A stretch of 64,000 nt of DNA from CBDCXF01 sp965223755 (GTDB lineage: Bacteria; Acidobacteriota; Thermoanaerobaculia; Multivoradales; JAHEKO01). The stretch spans positions 434,001 through 498,000 of the forward strand of contig CBDCXF010000001.1 of the NCBI GenBank assembly GCA_965223755.1, written 5' to 3'. Both the position numbers and the translations under genes were made by a program. Under the pieces are notes generated by a model that made no database searches, was not told the DNA's origin, and was given only the letters and a program-made list of their open reading frames with translations. Of this stretch, positions 33,577 to 40,836 are shown one piece after another; within the stretch, counting starts at the first letter, position 1, and every line of letters starts with the position of its first letter.

Positions 33577-34347
33577 TCACACCGGGTTGGGTACGTCGAA
33601 GAAGCGAACTTCAACGTCCAATTTTCGGGCGAGTTCCTCACCCAGCGCCTGCACTCCCAACCGCTCGGTGGCGTGGTGTCCGGCGGCCAGGTAGTGGGTG
33701 CCGGACTCGCGAGCCCAGTTCATCACCCATTCTGACGCCTCGCCGGTAATGTAGGCGTCCAATCCGGCGTCAATGGCTTGGTGAAATTCGTTTTGAGCGC
33801 CTCCAGAGATGATGCCCAAGGTGCGCACGCTTTCAGGGCCTTCGAGGAAGGCCAACGGATCCTGGCCGAAGGCTTCCGCACTCGCGCTGACCAACTGATC
33901 GGGACTGATGGGTTCGGGAAACTGGCCACGAAACCCTATGTCCTGCCCTTTGTGCTCGCCGAACGGTTGCACCTCAACCAGGCCGAGGCGGGCCGCCGCC
34001 ACGGCGTTGTTGCCGACTTCAGGGTGGGCATCCAAGGGCAGGTGGTAGGCAAAAAGGTTGAGGTTGGCGTCGATGAGCGCCTTGACCCGTCGATGCTGCA
34101 CGCCGGTGAGTACCGAAGGCATGCCGTCCCAGAAGATGCCGTGATGGACGAGGACGGCTTGTGCGTCCCATTCGACGGCCTTTGCGAACAACTCCACGCA
34201 GGCTGAGACGCCGGTGACAACGCGCTCGATGCGCTGCACTCCTTGGACTTGCAACCCGTTGGGGCCGTAGTCGGGCATCGTGAGGTCGAGGCGGTCGGCC
34301 AAGTAGGCCAGCAGGGTTTCGCGCTCGACGCTCACGGGTCTTCCCAT
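33577..34347 (-). CDS. NIF3-like metal-binding protein
   Basis: This 256-residue protein is a member of the widely conserved NIF3/YbgI/DUF34 family of dinuclear metal-binding proteins. Its function is still uncertain, and the label GTP cyclohydrolase 1 type 2 homologue is common but unproven. Metal-binding histidines are visible in LVHHGIFWDG and AGHHATERLG, with the connecting NLNLFAYHLPLDAHPEVGNN segment. The gene follows pnp by about 37 bases on the same strand, across a 17 bp tandem repeat. Confidence 0.88.
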   Translation of the reverse strand: MGRPVSVERETLLAYLADRLDLTMPDYGPNGLQVQGVQRIERVVTGVSACVELFAKAVEWDAQAVLVHHGIFWDGMPSVLTGVQHRRVKALIDANLNLFAYHLPLDAHPEVGNNAVAAARLGLVEVQPFGEHKGQDIGFRGQFPEPISPDQLVSASAEAFGQDPLAFLEGPESVRTLGIISGGAQNEFHQAIDAGLDAYITGEASEWVMNWARESGTHYLAAGHHATERLGVQALGEELARKLDVEVRFFDVPNPV

Positions 34348-34358
34348 TTAGATGCTTA

Positions 34359-34392
34359 AGCCTAGCCTAGTAGCGAGCCTGGCCTAGTAGCG
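34359..34392. repeat. 17 bp tandem duplication across the pnp stop codon
   Basis: AGCCTAGCCTAGTAGCG (34359-34375) and AGCCTGGCCTAGTAGCG (34376-34392) are adjacent copies that differ at one base. In pnp orientation each unit carries CGC TAC TAG, so it repeats the last two codons and the stop. The right copy is in the gene and the left copy is in the spacer to the NIF3 gene. Confidence 0.85.
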
Positions 34393-36606
34393 GCTGCGCT
34401 CACGCCGGCCGCGATCGCCCCGACCTCCGCGATCTCCGCGGCGGCCACCATCTCCGCGACCACCGTCACGGCGGCCGCCTCGGCGGTCATGGTCGCCACG
34501 ATCCCGTCGCGGCTCATCTTCCATGCCTTCGGGGCGCGGCAAGAGTTCCTTGCGCGAAAGTCGAATGCGGTTGTTCTCATCGATCTGGATGACCTTAACC
34601 TCGACTTCATCCCCTTCGCGGAGAACGTCGGAGACCTCATTTACATGACCGTGGTCGATCTCGCTGATGTGCAGCAAGCCGTCGGTGCCCGGGATGATCT
34701 CGACGAAGGCGCCGTAGTTCTCGACCCGGCGAACCTGGCCGGTGTAGACCTTGCCGAGCTCGGGGACCTCGGTCAGCGACTCGATGATCGAGCGAGCGCG
34801 GTCGTGCGAGAGCTGGTCGGGAGCGGCGATGGTGACTTGACCGTCGTCCTCGATCTCGATCTGAGCGCCAGTTTCGGCGGTGATGGAGCGAATGGTTTTG
34901 CCGCCGGGGCCGATGACGTCGCGAATTTTTTCCGACGGGATCATCATGGTGAAAATACGCGGAGCGTATTGCGCGATATCGGTTCTCGGCTCGGCCAAAA
35001 CTTCCGCCATCTTGTCGAGGATGTGGAAGCGGCCCGCACGCGCTTGAATGAGGGCAGTTTCGAGGATTTCGCGGCTGATACCGCCGATCTTGATGTCCAT
35101 CTGCAGGGCGGTGATGCCGTCGCGCGTTCCCGCCACCTTGAAGTCCATGTCGCCGTGGTGATCTTCCTGGCCGGCGATATCGGTGAGCACGGCGAAGTCA
35201 TCGCCGTCTTTGATCAAACCCATGGCGACGCCGGCAACCGGCGCCAACATGGGAATGCCGGCGTCGAAGAGCGCCAGAGAAGCGCCGCAGACGGTCGCCA
35301 TGGACGACGATCCGTTCGACTCAAGAATGTCCGAGACGACTCGGACGGTGTAGGCGAAGTCGTCTTCGTGGGGCAGCACTGGTAGCAACGATCGGCGAGC
35401 GAGCACGCCGTGGCCGATTTCGCGGCGACCGGGGCCGCGCAGGAAACGAACTTCGCCGACCGAGAAGGGAGGGAAGTTGTAATGCAGTAGGAACTTCTGA
35501 ACGCTCTCGCCCTCATACTCTTCGATGATTTGGGCGTCGCGGCGGGTACCAAGGGTGGAAGTCACCAGGGCCTGCGTTTCACCGCGAGTGAAAAGGGCCG
35601 AACCATGGGTGCGGGGCAGCAGGCCGACATCGATATGGATCGGACGGATTTCGTCCTTGGCGCGTCCGTCAAGGCGCACTCCTTGGCCCAGGACTTCTTC
35701 GCGCAGGATTTCGTTCTCCAACTCGTAGATCATCTCGCTTGCTTGGCGCCGCAGATCTTCGTCTTCGCCGGCGAGTTGGTCGAGGAACTCGGGTACGACC
35801 TTGGATACGGCGTCCTTCTGCTCGAATTTGCCGCGCACGCGGAGGGCGTCGGCCAGACGAGGCTTGAGTTCACCTTGTAGGGTACGAAGCAGTTCTTCGT
35901 TGACCTCGGGATCCTGCCACTGCGGCTTGGAAAAACCACCTTCGCGGTAGAGCTCGTGCTGCGCGCGAATGATGTCTTGGACGCGCTCGTGAGCCTGAAA
36001 GATGGCGTCGAGGACGAGGCTTTCCGGCAGTTGGTTGGCCGCAGCTTCGACCATGACGATGGCTTCTTCGGTGCCGACGACAATCAAGTCGAGGTCGGAA
36101 ATGTCGCGCAGGCTATTGACCGGATTGAAGACCAGGTTGTCTTCGACGAGTCCAACTCGGACGGCGCCAACGGGGTTGTAGAACGGCATGTCGGACACCG
36201 CGAGTGCCGCCGAGGCACTGTTGATGGCCAAAGTGTCGGGGTCGTGCTCGCCGTCAGCGGAGAGCACCATCGACACAATTTGGGTCTCATCAAAGTAGCC
36301 CTTGGGGAAAAGCGGGCGCAGCGGCCGGTCGATCATCCGGCAGGTAATGATTTCTTTCTCCGTCGGGCGCCCTTCCCGTTTGAAGAATCCGCCGGGGATG
36401 CGACCACCGGCCGAACTTGACTCACGATAGTCGACGGTCAGGGGAAGGAAGGGCTTGGGGGTTTCATTGATCTTGCGGCAGGCGGTTGTCAGCAGGACAG
36501 TGTCGCCCCAACGGGTGACAATTGCGCCGTCGGCTTGTTTGGCCATTTTGCCGGTCTCGAGGGTGATGGGTTGGTCCCCGAACGGGACCTCGCGCTTGAA
36601 GTACAT
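34384..36606 (-). CDS. pnp: polyribonucleotide nucleotidyltransferase (PNPase) with arginine-glycine tail
   Basis: PNPase is a phosphorolytic 3'-5' exoribonuclease central to mRNA decay. From ATG 36604-36606 (MYFKREVPFGDQ, preceded by AGGAA) it has 740 residues. Domains in order are RNase PH 1 (about 12-140), helical linker, RNase PH 2 (about 320-460, with TDIAGQEDHHGDMDF and AGTRDGITALQMDIK), KH (about 555-615) and S1 (about 620-690). A tail of about 45 residues follows, very rich in R, G and D with a terminal RRERSRY, unlike most PNPases. The longer upstream frame has no PNPase similarity. Confidence 0.95.
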   Translation of the reverse strand: MYFKREVPFGDQPITLETGKMAKQADGAIVTRWGDTVLLTTACRKINETPKPFLPLTVDYRESSSAGGRIPGGFFKREGRPTEKEIITCRMIDRPLRPLFPKGYFDETQIVSMVLSADGEHDPDTLAINSASAALAVSDMPFYNPVGAVRVGLVEDNLVFNPVNSLRDISDLDLIVVGTEEAIVMVEAAANQLPESLVLDAIFQAHERVQDIIRAQHELYREGGFSKPQWQDPEVNEELLRTLQGELKPRLADALRVRGKFEQKDAVSKVVPEFLDQLAGEDEDLRRQASEMIYELENEILREEVLGQGVRLDGRAKDEIRPIHIDVGLLPRTHGSALFTRGETQALVTSTLGTRRDAQIIEEYEGESVQKFLLHYNFPPFSVGEVRFLRGPGRREIGHGVLARRSLLPVLPHEDDFAYTVRVVSDILESNGSSSMATVCGASLALFDAGIPMLAPVAGVAMGLIKDGDDFAVLTDIAGQEDHHGDMDFKVAGTRDGITALQMDIKIGGISREILETALIQARAGRFHILDKMAEVLAEPRTDIAQYAPRIFTMMIPSEKIRDVIGPGGKTIRSITAETGAQIEIEDDGQVTIAAPDQLSHDRARSIIESLTEVPELGKVYTGQVRRVENYGAFVEIIPGTDGLLHISEIDHGHVNEVSDVLREGDEVEVKVIQIDENNRIRLSRKELLPRPEGMEDEPRRDRGDHDRRGGRRDGGRGDGGRRGDRGGRGDRGRRERSRY

Positions 36607-36792
36607 GACTATTCCTTTTTGATTTCTATCTTCTAGCTTTTTGCTTTTGCTTCTTAGGTTGCAGTTTGGTTCGGTGGTCAGCTCGGCGAGTGGAAAGCGC
36701 ACCTTGTCGGTTCGGCGGGTGCCGACCGAGAGCAGTGTCCAGTTGTTGGCGCTAAAGAGCGAGCTTTGCAGGCTGCTGTTGCTGCAGACCGC

Positions 36793-36854
36793 TATTTACG
36801 CAAGCTGACTATTTGCGTCGACCCAATTTATTTGCGTAGCGCCGTTATTTGCGT
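36793..36854. repeat. tandem repeat carrying the rpsO stop codon
   Basis: Four units start at 36793 (TATTTACGC), 36810, 36829 and 36846 (each TATTTGCGT), so the spacings are 17, 19 and 17 bases. In rpsO orientation each unit reads ACGCAAATA(A/G), repeating the codons for R-K and a stop. The rightmost unit holds the true rpsO stop (36845-36847); the others lie downstream of it in the spacer before pnp. Confidence 0.8.
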
Positions 36855-37102
36855 AGACCCAGGCGCTCGATCAGGCTGCGATAGCGGTCGAGATCTTCGC
36901 GCTTGAGGTAGTCGAGTAGACGACGGCGTCGGCCGACCATCATGAGTAGGCCACGGCGTCCGTGGTGGTCCTTCTTGTGGACCTTGAAGTGCTCTGTAAG
37001 ATGCTGGATGCGCTCAGTAAGTAGAGCGACTTGGACCTCGGTGGATCCTGTGTCGTTATCGTGTAGACGGAAGTCTTCAACGATTTGGGCTCGGGTAGAC
37101 AA
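36845..37102 (-). CDS. rpsO: 30S ribosomal protein S15
   Basis: S15 binds 16S rRNA and nucleates the platform of the small subunit. The TTG at 37100-37102, just after GAAGGAGAATCG, gives 85 residues (STRAQIVEDFRLHDNDTGSTEVQVALLTERI...HHGRRGLLMMVGRRRRLLDYLKREDL...LIERLGLRK). This matches the usual length of about 89 and the known S15 sequence. The longer frame from an upstream start adds residues with no S15 similarity and lacks the ribosome-binding site. It normally follows truB; here a macro-domain gene lies between. Confidence 0.93.
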   Translation of the reverse strand: MSTRAQIVEDFRLHDNDTGSTEVQVALLTERIQHLTEHFKVHKKDHHGRRGLLMMVGRRRRLLDYLKREDLDRYRSLIERLGLRK

Positions 37103-37143
37103 ACGATTCTCCTTCAAACTTTCTTCGTTCTCTTCAGCCGTCA

Positions 37144-37175
37144 AGAATACCACGATTCCGGTGCCGATTTGTCAA
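37144..37175 (-). promoter_or_regulatory. possible promoter before rpsO
   Basis: On the minus strand TTGACA (37170-37175) is a perfect -35 box, and TATTCT (37144-37149) resembles a -10 box, but the 20-base spacing is longer than ideal. It lies between the macro-domain gene and rpsO, so it could supply rpsO independently of the inserted gene. Confidence 0.35.
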
Positions 37176-37336
37176 TAGCGTGTTGTCCAACTAGCCATGT
37201 CGTTCGGTGCCACGTGCGGCGGCAACTAGGCGTTGAGATCAAAGCTTGGAGCGCCTGTAGTAGCTCTGGCCGGACTATGTGGGATCGGTTGTTCCTCCGG
37301 CGTGAAACGCTACGTAGGTTCCGGTCCTATATGCAG

Positions 37337-38206
37337 TCATTGCGTTTTTTGATCTGGGAAGAAGCGCGCAAAGTTGTTTCGAGAAAATGACTCTCGATCA
37401 ACACAGAGGACGAGTTCAGACGTTACTTGTCCGTCTTCCTGACTAACGGCTTGAAGCGACAGCACAGTCATTTGTGCAATCGCGCTCTCCGATATCTTGA
37501 TGCCTGAGATTCCCGATCCGATTAGGGGAACCGCTACTGGCTGCCCGTTCCCACGAGAACGAACAGTTCTCCACAACTCGCACAGACTGTTCCACAAGTC
37601 AGTGGCCGAAGCATGGGCTTTAAGGTCGTCGAGGTTTGTGTGGCAAAGCGCAACCATAAACAGCCTGCGTTCCCCATGATCCAAGACAGCGGTTGTGCCA
37701 ATAGGGAACTGTTTGCGGTTTCCGCTTTCGCGAGTAACTTCCTTTGCCGTCGCCGAACTTAGGCTGTCTCGTATTGCATTGTCGAACCGCGAACTATCGC
37801 CGTTGAAGAGCCTCATGATGCATTGCCCGTGGACTGAATTCTTTGCAACATGATCGCCGAGTTGAGAATCGAAGAACTCGTTGACCGCAAGACCGATATG
37901 GCCCCTGTAGTTAAAAAGGTCGCTCACCGTTATCGTGAGCTTTGTCTTGGTTCCGGGGATGAGGGTGGTGTGAGGGTGTCGGGATCTGGCCAGCCACAAC
38001 GCAGCTAATGCAGAAACCGCAACGGAAACGAAGAAAAAAATACGTCTCGCTGCCGGGTTCATTCCACCGATGAAATAAAGATCAACTATCTGCGCGACAG
38101 CCCAAAACCCGCCAAAAATTACGAATAACCACTTGAGAAGACTTCGCCAATCATTGCGAATGCCAGACACGACGCTCGATATCAAACTTGGTTTCCTGAA
38201 TGACAT
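37337..38206 (-). CDS. membrane-anchored macro-domain protein (ThsA-macro / DUF6430 type)
   Basis: This 289-residue protein begins with two membrane helices (about residues 23-47 and 52-68) and then a cytoplasmic domain with a macro-like pattern: the HIGLAVNEFFDSQLGDHVAKNSVHGQ segment, the strand LFMVALCHTN, and the glycine-rich loop VAVPLIGSGISGI, which in macro domains binds ADP-ribose-type ligands. It resembles the DUF6430 proteins whose macro domain is related to that of the antiphage NADase ThsA (recognised from memory). GC content is clearly lower than in neighbours: 28 of 60 bases at 37381-37440 against 36 of 60 at 38941-39000 in truB. It interrupts the normally adjacent truB and rpsO. 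Confidence 0.7.
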   Translation of the reverse strand: MSFRKPSLISSVVSGIRNDWRSLLKWLFVIFGGFWAVAQIVDLYFIGGMNPAARRIFFFVSVAVSALAALWLARSRHPHTTLIPGTKTKLTITVSDLFNYRGHIGLAVNEFFDSQLGDHVAKNSVHGQCIMRLFNGDSSRFDNAIRDSLSSATAKEVTRESGNRKQFPIGTTAVLDHGERRLFMVALCHTNLDDLKAHASATDLWNSLCELWRTVRSRGNGQPVAVPLIGSGISGIKISESAIAQMTVLSLQAVSQEDGQVTSELVLCVDRESFSRNNFARFFPDQKTQ

Positions 38207-38309
38207 TGTCGTTGAACTGACAGTCCCTCTACAGCGAGAAGAACGCCATTATCGTTGGAGGCACGCCAAGGCTATCAGTGATCGAACACCCTTGGATTCG
38301 CGTGGGGTT

Positions 38310-39227
38310 CTAGTTAAAGACGATGCGCGGTTGCACCACCGCGAATCCTTTGGCGCCGACCACTTCCGACACCGTGCCAACGCCGAGCAAGGAACCGCGC
38401 CGGTTGTCGAGCCGCACCCAATCGCCGGCTGCGGCGGCCAAGCCTTGAATCAAGACAGTCTGGCCATGCTGAATGCGCCATTCCTGCTGCGCGTCGAGAG
38501 CGACGGCGGAAAAGGGCAGAGAGATGTCGTCGAAAGCGACCCAACCCTGGGCCCCGACAAGGTCTTCTGGATTGGCGTCAACGGCTCGCTCCAGATCTTC
38601 AAGGGTGGTTGCATCTTCAACCCGAAACGGACCGATCTCGGTGCGTCTGAGTTGCGCCAGATGGGCGCCGGTTTCCAGTTTCTGCCCCAACTCGTGGGCC
38701 AGGCTGCGAGCGTAAGTTCCCGAACCACAGGCCAGGCGAAATTCGATCGCGTCCTCGGCCAGAGAAGCCAGCGGTTCGAAAGCAAACACGCGGACGACTT
38801 TGCGCTCCTCCTCGACCTCTTCGCCACGGCGCGCCAGTTCGTAGCGTTTGCGCCCACCCGACTTCTTGGCGCTGTAGGCCGGGATGAGGTGGTTGTACTC
38901 GCCGACGAAGTCGGCCATGGCCGCGGCCACCCTGTCGCCGTCGAGATGGTCGGTCGGTTGCTGTTTGATCGTCTCGCCGGCGGCGTCAAAGGTGTCGGTT
39001 GTCGCCCCGAACTGAATGACACCGGTGTAGACCTTGGGGGCGTTGATAAGGAAGCGGGTCAGCCGGGTGGCTTTGCCGAGGGTGAGCAACAGTAGGCCGG
39101 TGGCGGTCGGATCGAGGGTGCCACAGTGGCCGATCTTCTTTTGCTGCAACAGGCGCCGGGCCCGTTGCACCACGTCGTGCGAAGTGCAGTCGCCAGATTT
39201 ATCGACTAGAAGGAGCCCGTCTCTCAT
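38310..39227 (-). CDS. truB: tRNA pseudouridine(55) synthase
   Basis: TruB makes pseudouridine 55 in the T-arm of most tRNAs. The ATG at 39225-39227 gives 305 residues beginning MRDGLLLVDKSGDCTSHDVV, with catalytic Asp in GTLDPTATGLL, the HLIPAYSAKKSGGRKRYE segment, GSGTYARSLAHELG and a C-terminal PUA-like domain (VRLDNRRGSLLGVGTVSEV). The open frame extends upstream of this ATG but without TruB similarity. It overlaps nrnA by four bases. Confidence 0.95.
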   Translation of the reverse strand: MRDGLLLVDKSGDCTSHDVVQRARRLLQQKKIGHCGTLDPTATGLLLLTLGKATRLTRFLINAPKVYTGVIQFGATTDTFDAAGETIKQQPTDHLDGDRVAAAMADFVGEYNHLIPAYSAKKSGGRKRYELARRGEEVEEERKVVRVFAFEPLASLAEDAIEFRLACGSGTYARSLAHELGQKLETGAHLAQLRRTEIGPFRVEDATTLEDLERAVDANPEDLVGAQGWVAFDDISLPFSAVALDAQQEWRIQHGQTVLIQGLAAAAGDWVRLDNRRGSLLGVGTVSEVVGAKGFAVVQPRIVFN

Positions 39228-40192
39228 GAGTGGGTTTCCTTGACGGCTGCGCGTAGCCAGGTGACGACCTTTTGACGAGCTTGCTCCAGGTCCTGCTCGA
39301 GGAGGGTGAACCCGGCGGCCTTGGCGTGGCCGCCACCCCCACGATGTCTGGCGATCGGTTCTATGTCGACTTGCCCTTTGCTGCGTAGCGACACTTTGAT
39401 CGCGCCACTCTCGGTGGGTCTTAGCATCGCCGCCGCTTCGACGCCGGCAATCGAACGGGCATGGTCGACAATGCCCTCTGTGTCGCCGGGGAGCGTGCCG
39501 CTGAGCATTTCGCTGGTCACCAGTACCGTCGCAACCCTGCCGTCGACCTGCAACGTTTCGAGGGCGGAGGAGAGGAGCCGCAACGAAGACTCGGTGCGGC
39601 TTTCGTAGACCCAATTTGCAACTTTCTCAGGGTCGGCGCCGCAACGGAGAAGTTCGGCGGCGGTCGCAAAGGCTCGTTCGGTGGCGTTGGCGTAGCGAAA
39701 GCCACCGGTATCGGTATGCAAGGTCAAGAGCAGTAAGTCGCAAACGGTGGGACTGGCTCCTTCACCCAAATGGTCCACCAGTTCAAACACCAGGCAGCCG
39801 ACCGATGGTGCTGCGGCGTCGATCCATCGCTCGACGCCGTACTCCGAGTTGCCCAGGTGGTGGTCGATATTGAGGATTGGCAGGTCGGCGAGGTGCTTCT
39901 CCAGGCCACTGCGATCCAGGGTCGGGCATTCCAGAACCACGGCAAGGTCCCAGTCTCGCGGAGGAATGTCGTCGCCGACTCGCGCTCGCGCAGCCCCAGG
40001 TAAAGCAGTGAAGGAGGTCGGCAGTGGGTCTCGGAACCAGACCTGCGCCTCTCGGCCGGACTCTGTCAGTGCCTGGGCCAAGGCCAAACTCGAGCCCACT
40101 GCATCCCCGTCCGGATTGCGGTGACTGGTGACGAGGACTCGTTGCGCGGCTCTGAGCCGTTCTACGAGGGGTTCAGGAAGTGGAACTTTCAC
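39224..40192 (-). CDS. nrnA: DHH-DHHA1 family phosphoesterase (NrnA-like oligoribonuclease)
   Basis: NrnA-type enzymes degrade short RNA (nanoRNA) and often remove 3'-phosphates from pAp. From GTG 40190-40192 the protein has 322 residues with SHRNPDGDAVGSSLALA (DHH motif I), the NIDHHLGN motif (DHH), and the C-terminal DHHA1 signature GGGGHAKAAGFTL. The start overlaps the rbfA stop by 20 bases and no ATG is available closer to the conserved part. Its place between rbfA and truB is a standard gene order. Confidence 0.9.
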   Translation of the reverse strand: MKVPLPEPLVERLRAAQRVLVTSHRNPDGDAVGSSLALAQALTESGREAQVWFRDPLPTSFTALPGAARARVGDDIPPRDWDLAVVLECPTLDRSGLEKHLADLPILNIDHHLGNSEYGVERWIDAAAPSVGCLVFELVDHLGEGASPTVCDLLLLTLHTDTGGFRYANATERAFATAAELLRCGADPEKVANWVYESRTESSLRLLSSALETLQVDGRVATVLVTSEMLSGTLPGDTEGIVDHARSIAGVEAAAMLRPTESGAIKVSLRSKGQVDIEPIARHRGGGGHAKAAGFTLLEQDLEQARQKVVTWLRAAVKETHS

Positions 40193-40520
40193 TCTTGATC
40201 TGCTCCAGGAGCTCATCAATGTGCTGGCTGTGCTCGGCTCCGTGGTCAACGCGAAATGTCACTTGCGGAACGCGCTTCATGTGGTTCAGCCGCGCCGCCA
40301 AACGGCGCCGGGTAAAGGCCGCTACTGGACCGAGAGCGGCCTCGTCGGGTTGCTCGTCGCCAAGAATGGAAAGGAGGACCTGTGCGTGTCCGAGGTCGGC
40401 GCTGACGTGCACGCGACTGACGCTGGCCGAACTCAGCCGAGGATCGGTGACTTCTTGCAGCAGAATGTCGGCGATCTCTCGCTGCAACAGGTCTTCAACC
40501 CGTTGTTGCCGGCGGCTCAT
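40173..40520 (-). CDS. rbfA: ribosome-binding factor A
   Basis: RbfA assists 30S maturation by binding the 16S rRNA 5' region. The ATG at 40518-40520 gives 115 residues starting MSRRQQRVEDLLQREIADILLQEVTDPRL, with RVHVSADLGHAQV and the KRVPQVTFRVDHGAEHSQHIDELLEQI segment, both family hallmarks. An upstream frame extension is inside the DUF503 gene. The ATG overlaps that gene's stop (ATGA). Confidence 0.94.
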   Translation of the reverse strand: MSRRQQRVEDLLQREIADILLQEVTDPRLSSASVSRVHVSADLGHAQVLLSILGDEQPDEAALGPVAAFTRRRLAARLNHMKRVPQVTFRVDHGAEHSQHIDELLEQIKSESSTS

Positions 40521-40810
40521 GACAGCGGACTCCACATATCGACGTTCCAACGCACGACTTCGACCTCGAAGACTTCGTCCACCATGCGCTGGACGGTGTC
40601 CAAAAGGCTGTCTCCCTCGTTGGCTTGACCGTGCACCACGGCGATGCCGAGCACTGCGCGCTGCCAGGTATCGTGGCCATCGACTTCGGCGATCGACACT
40701 CGCAAACGCCGGTGAATGCGATCGCGCAACGAATTGAGAACTTTCCGCTTGGCCTTGAGGTTGTGGACCCCAGGCAGGCGAAGCTCAGCTTCGACGACGC
40801 TAACAAACAT
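40517..40810 (-). CDS. ylxP: DUF503 (YlxP-like) protein
   Basis: YlxP-like proteins are small proteins of unknown, probably ribosome- or translation-related, function, found between infB and rbfA in many bacteria. From the ATG at 40808-40810 it has 97 residues with a compact alpha/beta pattern: LRLPGVHNLKAKRKVLNSLRDRIHRRLRVSIAEVDGHDTWQRAVLG. The family hallmark is the SLKxKRxVLxSLxxR-like segment. It starts 26 bases after infB stops, within the same operon. Confidence 0.88.
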   Translation of the reverse strand: MFVSVVEAELRLPGVHNLKAKRKVLNSLRDRIHRRLRVSIAEVDGHDTWQRAVLGIAVVHGQANEGDSLLDTVQRMVDEVFEVEVVRWNVDMWSPLS

Positions 40811-40836
40811 CAATAATCTGCCTTGACGAGTTGGCT

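Noticed and set aside
36607..36700. Pyrimidine-rich stretch upstream of pnp
   Set aside because: It reads as a purine-rich leader with AGGAA before the pnp ATG on the minus strand. No gene or clear regulatory element is seen.
37150..37260. Possible integron attC site beside the macro-domain gene
   Set aside because: GTTGGAC (minus strand) fits a GTTRRRY box and a TGCC/GGCA-type inverted repeat is nearby, but no matching complementary box is present at the other end and no integrase is seen.
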